Below, piece after piece: positions 54,500 to 64,000 of a DNA stretch of 64,000 bases. Numbering within the stretch: the first letter of the stretch is position 1; each line of letters begins with the position of its first letter. Source of the DNA: Rhodamnia argentea (taxonomy: Eukaryota > Streptophyta > Magnoliopsida > Myrtales > Myrtaceae). The stretch spans positions 15,450,501 to 15,514,500 of the forward strand of contig NC_063156.1 of NCBI RefSeq assembly GCF_020921035.1, read 5' to 3'. Position numbers and translations under genes: made by a program. The notes under the pieces were generated by a model. That model made no database searches. It had not been told where the DNA came from and saw only the letters and a program-made list of their open reading frames with translations.

Positions 54500-56458
54500 T
54501 TGCATGCAACAATGACCATGCCAATGCCAAGGCCTAGTCATAAACTAGGCTTCCTTTGTGGATTTTTGACTGTTCATCTTTGCTTTATCCATCAGGGTTC
54601 TGCACAGAGGACATGCCCAAACTGTGGCTCCATGAGCATCCCCTACCCTCTGAGTACCAATCCCGCCTGTGGCAATCCGGATTACTCGCTCCGCTGTGAT
54701 CCTGGGTCTGGAAAACTGTACTTCGTCTCGCTCAACGGAAGCTCCTATCTGGTGAACCGGATCATAGCTTCCTCTCAACGGATGGTCGTGCAACCATCGC
54801 CCTGGACTGGCAGCTCATGTGTTACTCGCGACGCGCTAGTCAGCGAAGGCCTCTGGTTGAATCAAACTCTCCCCTTCAACATAACTTCGTCGAACACGAT
54901 CTTTTTATTCAACTGCTCACCCCGGCTCCTTGTCTCTCCTCTCAACTGCACTTCCTCGAGTCTCTGCCACCGCTACCTGGAGAGCTCGGGACATATCGAC
55001 AAAGCGCGAGCAGCTCAGTGTGCCGGCGGTCTGGACCCGTGTTGCACCTTCGTTGCTGGCGGCTTGCCTTCTGCTTACAAGATCCGGCTCCACAGTTCGG
55101 GCTGTCGGGCATTCAGGAGCATCCTTCATTTGGACCCTTGTAAACCGCCCAATCAGTGGGAAGAGGGTCTCGAAGTACAGTGGGCTCCTCCACCTGAACC
55201 TCTCTGTAGATCGCAGCTGGATTGCTCTCGAAACTCCCAGTGCTTGAGAGTTGCACCAGATGGTCCCTTACGCTGCCTCTGCAATAAAGGATACTTTCGC
55301 GACCGTGCTCTAGGGACTTGCTTGAGGACGAAGAAGCATAGTTATTCCACCCTCAGCATAAAGATATCAACCGGTGTAATTTGCTTTCTTTGCCTAACCA
55401 CAGTAGCAGCTGCCATCACCCTAAGAAAGTCCCGCAGGCTATCTAGTAGGGCGAAACTGGCCAAGGCGAGAGAAGATATGTTGAAGTCGAACAATTGCGG
55501 GAAATCTGCTAGGATGTTCAGCTTGAAGGAGGTGAAGAAAGCAACTAGCAATTTCTCGAGAGACCGGCTCTTGGGAAGCGGCGGATTCGGAGAGGTCTAC
55601 AGAGGCGAGCTTCCAGACGGGACTCTCGTGGCCATTAAGTCGGCCAAAGTGGGGAATATCAAGAGCACACAGCAGGTACTGAACGAAGTCGGGATACTAT
55701 CTCAAGTCAATCACAAGAACCTAGTTAAGCCCCTCGGTTGTTGTATGGAAGCCGACGTTCCGCTGATGGTTTATGAGTATATCGCGAATGGGACGCTCCA
55801 TGACCATTTGCATGGAAAGAGGTCGACATTTTTGGACTGGACGACGAGGCTTAAAATTGCTCTGCAAACTGCAGAGGCGCTAGCTTATCTCCATTCTGCA
55901 GCATACACGCCCATTTACCACAGAGATGTCAAATCCACAAATATCTTGTTGGACGATGAATTCAATGCGAAAGTTGGAGATTTCGGGCTCTCGAGGCTTG
56001 CCGAGCCAGGTCTTAGCCACGTCTCGACTTGTGCTCAAGGGACATTAGGCTATTTGGACCCGGAGTACTACCGCAACTACCAGCTGACCGACAAGAGCGA
56101 CGTGTACAGCTTCGGCATTGTGCTGCTCGAGCTGCTGACCTCACAGAAGGCAATTGACTTCGCTCGGGACGACGATGATGTCAACTTGGCCATCTTTGTT
56201 AGCCAAAGAGCTAAGAGTGGGGATCTGATGGAAGTTGTAGACCGGAAGCTGCTTGTGACGGAACCCTCTACCGATATATTGAACAGTGTGAGGCTCTTCT
56301 CAGAGCTGGCATTCGCCTGTCTCGGGGGGAGAAAGCAGGACAGACCAAGCATGAAGGACGTTGTCAAAGAACTCCAGTGCATCATTCAACCGGAATGTCA
56401 AGCCGAATGGCATAGCGTTCCGGTGACGACGGGACAGCAATCATCGGATGGACCCTAA
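54500..56458 (+). CDS. Wall-associated receptor kinase-like protein (WAKL15/20 type), intronless
   Basis: A single 652-codon exon. A signal peptide (residues about 15-36, LGFLCGFLTVHLCFIHQGSA) precedes a Cys-rich galacturonan-binding WAK domain (CPNCGSMSIPYPLSTNPACG) and an EGF-like region near residue 235-275 (CRSQLDCSRNSQC ... CLCNKGYF). A membrane segment at about 288-308 follows. The kinase domain has a P-loop near 356 (LLGSGGFGEVYRG), the VAIK lysine, HRDVKSTNILLDD near 474, DFGLSR near 494, and GTLGYLDPEYYRNYQLTDKS, so it is an intact RD-type Ser/Thr kinase. The family senses cell-wall pectin or acts in defence and growth at the plasma membrane; the ligand here is unknown. The first ATG is used because it gives a good signal peptide; internal Met codons at about 6 and 8 are alternatives. 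Confidence 0.93.
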   Translation: MHATMTMPMPRPSHKLGFLCGFLTVHLCFIHQGSAQRTCPNCGSMSIPYPLSTNPACGNPDYSLRCDPGSGKLYFVSLNGSSYLVNRIIASSQRMVVQPSPWTGSSCVTRDALVSEGLWLNQTLPFNITSSNTIFLFNCSPRLLVSPLNCTSSSLCHRYLESSGHIDKARAAQCAGGLDPCCTFVAGGLPSAYKIRLHSSGCRAFRSILHLDPCKPPNQWEEGLEVQWAPPPEPLCRSQLDCSRNSQCLRVAPDGPLRCLCNKGYFRDRALGTCLRTKKHSYSTLSIKISTGVICFLCLTTVAAAITLRKSRRLSSRAKLAKAREDMLKSNNCGKSARMFSLKEVKKATSNFSRDRLLGSGGFGEVYRGELPDGTLVAIKSAKVGNIKSTQQVLNEVGILSQVNHKNLVKPLGCCMEADVPLMVYEYIANGTLHDHLHGKRSTFLDWTTRLKIALQTAEALAYLHSAAYTPIYHRDVKSTNILLDDEFNAKVGDFGLSRLAEPGLSHVSTCAQGTLGYLDPEYYRNYQLTDKSDVYSFGIVLLELLTSQKAIDFARDDDDVNLAIFVSQRAKSGDLMEVVDRKLLVTEPSTDILNSVRLFSELAFACLGGRKQDRPSMKDVVKELQCIIQPECQAEWHSVPVTTGQQSSDGP

Positions 56459-58842
56459 TCTGATGCTCTTTTTTCTGCGCCATGCCAACCGGACGTTGCT
56501 ATCTCGGATATTCACACCAGAAAAAGAGATGGAGCGTCGCTGATGCGGGCGGAAACGACGACGCCGAGCGGTTTCAGGAATATAGATTCGGTGGGTCAGG
56601 GAGGGAAAATGAGGGAAAGTTAAGGGATCAGATGCCAAGCTTTGAGCAGAAAGTAGGATCCATGGAAATGGGGACCTGTGGATCTCATTTGAGATTGGTG
56701 GAATCTTTTGAGGATCTTGTAACTTTAGCATTTGTAAAAGATGAGTATATTTTTGTTGTGATTTTCTTGTCTGTTCATATGATCCGAAGCTTTCTTGGTT
56801 CTGTTATTTGTTTTTAGATCCAGCTAATACAAGGAGGCAAACGAACTAGGAATGCTTTGTTGCCTTGTCTTCAAGACATCATGATTCTAGAAGTGGTGTG
56901 CATCGCACGTGTAGTAACTAAATAAAACAAGAGTCAAAGCACATGGACAGCGATGATCGGTCGGTTCCTCATCACATCGTCCTCGCCACGCGGCCGTGAC
57001 TGTCTTGAAAATAATCATCCGGGTGACGCTGGTGCCGAATGACTCGGACCGGCGCAATTACTCATATGGTAAAGTTACTTGAGTTATTGCGCCAATTTCG
57101 ACACACGCCCTTTTAATAAGCGTGCTCCAATTCCGAAACAAACATTTTTCTAAGCTCTCCTTGCCTTGTTGGTTTCACATCCAGCACTGGCGAGAAAAGC
57201 ATGATTGGCAGATATGGCTTGCTTCGCTTGGAACCAGACACATGCCGAACCGCTTCTTTCCTCCTACTGGTTGGAAGGAAGAAAGCTAACAAAATGGGAA
57301 TGAATAAACTGGAAAAAAAAAAAGACATCGGAATGGCATTAGTCAAAAGCAGAGGAGATTTGATCCGTGAATCCTTTCGTAAAAAGACTAATCATTGTCT
57401 CCACAGGTTTCCGGGGTGGAGATGAGCAATCATGCGCACCACACAAATTACAAGAGAAGCTTTCCCGAATACTACAATAAAGTCAATCGCTTCAAAACAG
57501 TGAGAAACTTTTGTGATACTAATTAAAAAAAAAAATTGACACATATGATGATGTCTCAACTCTGATTGCGCGTGCAATGCGATATCTGAACTTTAAGTCG
57601 ATGTGTAATGCAGTCTCCTCATGGCAAGCTCAACATGCTCTAGTGGTTTTTTCTGTTAATGTTGAGGGGTCCAACATCTGACCTTTTAATCTAATGCCTA
57701 GAAAAAGTTTCCATCATATACATAGCGAATTTTCATTTGGGCCCCACATGGAGGGCCCACGAAATGGACTTGCTACGATGCATATAGTCCAGTGGACTCG
57801 GGTGTCCCTTGCAATAAAACCCGTTATCCATGACCGCTAGGCCGATAGCTTAGGTCACGATCAACTTGCTCTAATGATTTAGGCGGTGGGCGCAAATTAT
57901 CTTCTCTCCGGTGGGAAATATCTAGTATTTCCACAGTTTTATATTGGGCCATCCATACGAACTCGTTGAAGTTTAAAGAATGGTATTCCCACCAAACAAA
58001 CAAACAAACAAATCTTGATCTACCCTCGAACGAACTTACTCGCCAAAAAGTTCTCTTTTGCGTCGTCGGGTGAACCTTGCTTTTTGAAAGTACTTTTTAC
58101 CTCTCGTGTACAGAATTAAAGTCCAAAAAGAGTAATTTGTAGAAGTCGCTTGAATGTTTGAACAAAGTTAAATCACCTTTGCACATCACTGTTCTAAAAC
58201 GCCTATTTCACCTGTTTGTTGCACTAGACCGAATGACATTTTCACAATACTGGAATTTTCCTGTACAATGGTTTCAAATTTTACATATTGTTGGACCGAC
58301 TTATCCTGAACAGCTCAACCAACCGCCATTTGAAATATGTATAAACCATCTTAAAAGAATAATTAGAAGATCTCAGGACAGGCTCTTTATGAAAGAAGGA
58401 TATTAAGGTCTACATGTGGTTGCTTCATGAAAATAGCCGGTATCATCATCAAATGAACAAATGATAACCCGTGGGCAGCTGCTGCCTCGCACATTCCGAG
58501 GAAGCAAATATCAATAACATTCCCCATAATGCAAGTATACATAACCCCTCCTATCACTTTCCAACCCATAATTCCGATATAGCTTGGCCAAGAAGATAAA
58601 TAAATCAATACAACAACTATAAGTTAGTAAGTAAAATAGCAGTTCAGCGAGTATTACAAGACTGTTCAATGAACATGCAATGATACAAACTTCAGTCTCC
58701 TAGCTCCCGAAATACACATTGCTAGTTTAAGCTTAGAAGTTAGAATCCACAATCCCACTGGCAATTCGAAGTGTCAGAGAAGATCCAAAACAAGTTGCAA
58801 TTGTTTGCCTATGGTTTCCATAGAAAAAGAAAAAAAAACTGA
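56459..58842. other. Intergenic stretch between the convergent kinase and CACTIN genes
   Basis: It holds the 3' flanks of both genes, which point at each other. No further gene is supported. The 57,540-57,680 part (ATGTCTCAACTCTGATTG, ATATCTGAACTTTAAGTC) is a degenerate repeat of a common plant intergenic type. A short (AAAC)n tract lies near 57,993. Confidence 0.55.
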
Positions 58843-61800
58843 TCATCGACGGTAGCGATGTCGTTTGAAGTTGAAATAAACATGCAAAATCCCTCTTTCA
58901 AAAGTGCATTTGAAGCCCTTCTTGTGTGAATATTCCCATTCTTTATTCACAATCCTAAAAGCCTGCAGCACACCAGCAGCATGTGAATCATATAATCACC
59001 AAAAGGTTTACGAATTCACAAAAGGTAATTTTCTGATCAAATAGACTCACAATGTCCTCATATGGAGGCCCAGCATGGAACCGGATGATACAAGTCTCTG
59101 AGCTGTTCCCATCCTTCTCAATGGTGTATGTTGGGGCCTTAGTTTTGTCGACAAGATCAGGATAAAAAATATTGAATTTATACCCTTGCACGATCTTCGG
59201 AGGTGGATTATCATGATCATAATGTGTTTGATTGTACTTATTCCACTCATATCCAGTGTGGACACGGTTGAAATATTTTGGTTTTCTCGGTCGATACTTG
59301 TCATGCCACCAATAAACCTGCATCCACATGGATAAATTCCAGGATCAGGTTATCTGAGAAAAATATGACATGACTAACTCGAAGCCAGACGAGAAAATTG
59401 GAGATATGAAGCACCTGTGAGTCCAGATTCACCTCCGCACCGGTGCCAAAAACTGCATCACCTTCCTCCATGACTCCCATGGCTTTGATGGCCTTCATTT
59501 CAAAATTATCTTCTGATGGCGCTGGCTTTGACGCCATAGCTTCTTGCATCCGTCTTTGTTGTTCTTCCAGTACGTCCATTCTTTTCCGTTCCTAAGAATA
59601 TACACCAGAAAACCTGTGGTTAGATGCACATCCTTACTCACGTTGCACTGAGTAGTCTGCAGGGAGCAGAGGAAGTTACCAATGCAACCCTGTCCTCTTC
59701 AGGGTCAACAGCCCCTTCAGTTTCATCACCATGCAGCAGTTGCGGAGAAAATGATCCAGCCTCCTCTTCTGACTCCATCACCTCTTCTTTAGGTAAGGGT
59801 TCTGGGGACATTGATCCTTCATCTAAACAATAAAACCACGGGAATGGTAAGCTTAGTACCCAGTCTGAACTGAAAGGCGAAACAAGATTTCTATAGAAAA
59901 AATTATCAGTAGACAGAGACATACCATCAGGCACACCTTCTTGTATAGGACTGAGGACATTAGTGGTTTCTGATTTATCAACAACATCCGCAGGTTGCTC
60001 CAGACGATGAAGATGCTTGCGCAACATTCTCGCATGAAATTCTTTCAAAAATGCCTATGATTCATTCAGTCAAAATTGATTTACCAAATGTGCATTCTCA
60101 ACAGTGCAAGAAAATTTCAATAAACATACCTTTGCCTTGTATATGTGGATCCGTTTGAGGATAGCCTCCCAAAACTCCACGACCTTAGCTGTGCCAGAAC
60201 GCAACTGAGTCTCCACACCAGCATGTATATCCTCCAATTCTCGGTACGTCTTCTTATGCAGATAATCCCTCACATCTGCTTCAATGCGAGAATGTATACC
60301 CCTTTCTTCTGCAAGCAACTCAGCAGGAGGCTCCTCCCCACGCACTCTAGCTCGATCGAGTGCATCCTTTTTTCTAGCTTCTGCCAGCTCCCAATCGCAA
60401 ACCACTAGAAGTGCCTGCTCATTAAGAAAAAGAAATAAGAATCTGTAGATCCAGAAGGTCAACTTTTCGTATTCTACTCCGAATAATTTACCCTTTTAGA
60501 CACTACTTAGAGGTAACATCCTTGCGCTGGTCAAAGGCCAAACACCATTTTATGTGTCAATGATCTCATAGAGCTCATATAGCACTTCCACGACTAAGAT
60601 AGATACCAAAACCAAGGATTCAGAGAATTGATTCATTTAGGATAGACACAAAATGAAAGTTCTCTAAACCATTCGCATGCAAATAAGAAAAAGCATATTA
60701 CCTTCCAGTACTCAACATGTGTCGGTGTCTCTGTGTCCAAATCGAGATGCATTTTGATGTCACCACGAAGCTCTTCCATTTCTTTCACTGTTAAGCCCTG
60801 AATCAAATGCAGTGGCAAGGACAGCTAAGCTACTATAACAACAAGCCTCTCCAAATTCAACTTATCAAAAATTTATTTTGAATACTTTATCAGGAAAACA
60901 AACCCAACAGTTTCTCATTTTATACTTTCTTTGGAGATACCAACAGGAATATTTATACACAATAGTTTTAACAATAAATTCACTTCATAGCCAATTAAAG
61001 CACAGTTTGTATGGCCAACAATTTATGACCCATCTCCCATTGACCACTGAAGTCGAGTATAAAACTGCTGAACGCTCAATCAAACCCCCAAGAGATGCAC
61101 CTTCAAAGCAGGTTAATTGTCCCATTGAAATAAAATAAAATATTAAGAGCTTGTTGAGGAGCTTTTATCCACACTTTTTTGTGGCTTAGGACTTTCAATC
61201 CAACAAGCTGTTAGGCACCAAAGCAACAGAAAGAGAAGCTAGGGCCAGAAGCAGCCCCTATTACCCAGCTTTTGAGAAGAGATTTTGACTTCCAAGACCC
61301 AATAAATCACAAGATCGTCTTTATGCTCATTTCTTCCTGTTTGTTGTATCTTTGGAAATGCAACAATTTCAAAAGTTTCAATTCCTAAACACTCAGTCTA
61401 ATAAAATTCTAAATGAGGGAAAAGAGGAGGATGGGAAAGAGGACTTAAGGCTAAAAGAGATGCTGCCCGCTAATGAAGAAACTTTAGACAATGATAGGAA
61501 ATAAAACCATGGCAAAAGACATTCAGTATCAGAGGAACAGGTACGCCTGTCAATCGTCAGACTGCAGACACCACAGGTTGAAAGATCATGGATAAAAAAG
61601 AGTATGCTGGATTATCCTTAAAAGAGAATCCATCCCCTGACATTTTCAGGTCAGCCACAGATGAAGAGGGTATATTGTTGCTTGTACAAACATAATTCAC
61701 TGGAGCTATTCTTGTACATGGATGGCTCAAAAGTGGCAAGTAAAACAACTTTTTAATCATATGTATAAGATACTTGCGCAGGGTAGCGCAAAAATAAGGC

Positions 61801-64000
61801 TAGGAGTGTTTAATGCAGAATGAAAATTTTCAGCCAACTCTTACTGAAAGTTCCTTTTTAAAAGATTTTTTATCCCAAGCATCTTATCTCATTCTGAGAA
61901 ACTTTCACCATTTGGAGGCTCTATAAGAGGGCATCTAAACAGTGGACAGTGTGCAGAATAGAGGTTACAGGCCAGCATATAAATGTCGTTATATAAAAGA
62001 GCACGTGAATTAGTAAACCATGGAAAATCTTATTGCTCTTTGTTGAGACGACAACTCAATCTGCTGCTGCAATTTTTCGTATGCAGGAGGCATGAGCTCT
62101 TTAAGTCAGCAAGTAGCTTGGAGCTTCATCAATGACAAAAACGAGAGAAACTTGTCTTGTCCTATTCATCCTCCAATTTCTAGACTTGTTTCAAGAGTGG
62201 GCAAAGTTCTATCCTTTACGAACCAAGCAACTACATGTATGGTGAACAGGGTATGTACTTCACAGAAGTTGTGTTTTTATTAACAAGAGAGAGACTGTTC
62301 ATTTATAATCCTAGTTATTAGCATACTCTCTTTTCATAAATAATTTACACATAAAAGTACCTCTTCAATACCTTGTACATGTAACTAATCATTTAGCTTT
62401 TAAAAGAAAATAAAATACAAGTAGGAAAGGCAAAGAAACACCATTTCTGTCAAAATAGGCAGTTTAATATTAGAAAAATTAAATTTTCACCTGGAAGACC
62501 ATGTAAGGTTCATTCAATTCAATATCAAGATCATCTGAACCATTGAGGTGCTTAGATAGAAGATCAATTGCTTTTGCACGCCCTTCACGCAATCTGATCT
62601 CTGACCTGACTTTGCTTTGATCAAAATGAAACTGCAAGAGAAAATGTGTGAAAGACTCACCATATTTAGAACAAAGAATTGTCAAAATGATGCCTCTGAA
62701 GACTAGACCACACGAGATGGGGAACTCGAATTACAGAATAAGCAGTAGTCATACCTCCTCTTCTTTCTTCTCCCAATCTTGAAACTCTGCTCGAGCACGC
62801 TCTCTGGCAAGCAATGCCTGAAGAAAGCAGAAATATAAGAATTATCTCTCGGCACCATTAAAACTACTAGAATTCCACTCCCATCACCAAAGCAACAAGA
62901 GAGGTTCTGCTTTGGTGACTGCACCATACATACCATTTCCTCCTCATGCTGAGCCTTTTCAAGTGCTCTTTCTTCCCTTCTCTTCTTCACTTTCTCAATC
63001 TCTGCCTGGTGTAATTAGAATAACATTTAATTTAAGACTTTTTGCTTTCTATCACATGAGATTCCACATTTATTTCATATAGCACAACCTATCCTTAAAA
63101 ACCTATATAAATCAATACATAGAGCCACTTGCAATCATGCAATTTTTTGTCAAAATTTCAAATCTAACCTAAGCTTTTTCATATGGGCAGGAAAGTTGAT
63201 AAGTAATTTTTTGCTTAAAGAAAGTGGATATAAAACAGCCTAAATAAGTTTTTTTTTTTTTGGTAAAGTACCTAAATAAGTTTATCTTACTAAAAGGAAA
63301 GTATAAAGAAGTAAACTTGAATACAACCACCTTCGACTGAATTCATAGGAATGTCATATATAGGCATGAAAGAATCAATTATCCATGCACTAATACTAAG
63401 GAAAGATCACTCAAGGCTCAAACAACCTAATGAAAGATGCATGACCTAAAGATCCAAGAGCCTGAGCCCTAACATAGTACCACTTGTTTATGGATAAACC
63501 TAGTAGGCAAATGCCAAAGAAATTTCCCGGTGCATTTTTCTTTTTGGAGACATTGAATGGACAAAAATTCGGAGCTAATTGTCCTTTCAAACAAGATTTT
63601 AGAGGTCTGCTTTTAAACCTAAATGATTAAGTCGGAGTACATGGGTAGTAACATAACTATGAAAAAAAGAGAGAAGAAAATGCCAATTAAGGTATAACTA
63701 AGACCCACAAGTCTCACTAGCTTGGGTTTCTACTTCATAGCAACTAAGACATACGAAAACATTGCTACACCGAGTAGTAAACTTAAAAGCATAACCAGAG
63801 AAGTGAAAGGGGCTCCATCAGAGAGGCAAAGAAACTTTAAGAGGACATTTAAGCCAACTATCTCCTACAAGGCATTATTAGAACACCAATTTTTAAGAAA
63901 ATAAAAAATGAAATCTGAAAGGGCAATGCGTTTGTAGCATAGTATAGGAAATAGCGGATTCCTAAACAAGAAGACTAGCTCAACAAAAAAACCATAACAA
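58843..64000 (-). CDS. CACTIN: CACTIN splicing factor, C-terminal ten exons (5' part beyond window)
   Basis: Ten exons on the minus strand join in frame: 63,005-62,934, 62,817-62,755, 62,631-62,491, 60,797-60,702, 60,414-60,130, 60,054-59,925, 59,822-59,680, 59,591-59,415, 59,317-59,051 and 58,962-58,843. Together they encode about 497 codons. The first visible exon follows at least 995 bp of intron, and earlier exons lie right of the window. Family motifs: EEPPAELLAEERGIHSRIEA and AKVVEFWEAILKRIHIYKAK in the mid domain, then the conserved C-terminus PRKPKYFNRVHTGYEWNKYN, QGYKFNIFYPDLVDK and CTFERGILHVYFNFKRHRYR. Plant cactin is a nuclear, spliceosome-associated protein needed in embryogenesis. 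Introns are mostly short except one of 1.7 kb (60,798-62,490). No breaks were found. Confidence 0.93.

Noticed and set aside
58387..58608. 73-codon minus-strand frame downstream of CACTIN
   Set aside because: It lies in the probable 3' untranslated region of CACTIN and shows no domain or conserved motif.
1..64000. tRNA, rRNA and snRNA genes
   Set aside because: I looked for conserved box and stem motifs and saw none that I could support by eye; a covariance-model search would decide.

Overview
The window is plant nuclear DNA, from a dicot as far as the gene structures and orthologue resemblances show. Host genes have GT-AG introns, and the gene-poor left part is filled with nested Ty3/gypsy retrotransposons of the Tat/Ogre branch. 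I cannot name the species from sequence alone.

Left part (1-28.2 kb): nested mobile DNA. A minus-strand Ogre-type element fills 1-19,688. From its own 5' end it reads: 3.7 kb LTR (15,959-19,688) with TATA box; primer-binding site; short leader ORF; intact ORF1 (12,998-14,392, DUF7745-like); one long gag-pro frame (8,489-12,802) with two successive Gag capsid domains, protease and G-patch; putative intron; pol (RT, RNase H, a second archaeal-type RNase H, integrase); a 3' untranslated region with three unrelated tandem arrays (about 95, 75 and 125 bp periods); polypurine tract; and a 3' LTR cut by the window start. It sits inside the integrase gene of a second, plus-strand Tat-type element, of which only the 3' part remains (19,689 to about 27,690). 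Between the second element's pol end and its 3' LTR lie antisense accessory genes: a small coiled-coil-like ORF with its own TATA box and two tandem, diverged plant-mobile-domain (PMD) genes. A LINE reverse-transcriptase fragment follows.

Right part (28.2-64 kb): host genes. In order: a decayed copy of one glycosyltransferase exon; a four-exon GT47 exostosin-family glycosyltransferase (minus); a long intergenic region; an intronless PPR-DYW protein, EMB175-type (minus); a two-exon CHUP1/AR791-like membrane-anchored coiled-coil protein (plus); an old LTR relic related to the Ogre LTR but in the opposite orientation; a ten-exon thylakoid-lumen FKBP18-type immunophilin (plus); an intronless WAK-like receptor kinase (plus); and the C-terminal ten exons of the splicing factor CACTIN (minus), whose 5' part lies beyond the window.

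The host genes share no obvious pathway; two (EMB175-type PPR, FKBP18) are plastid-directed. The unusual biology is in the retroelements: a duplicated Gag in one frame, an intact ORF1 beside a stop-riddled gag-pol, and PMD-like accessory genes in both nested elements.
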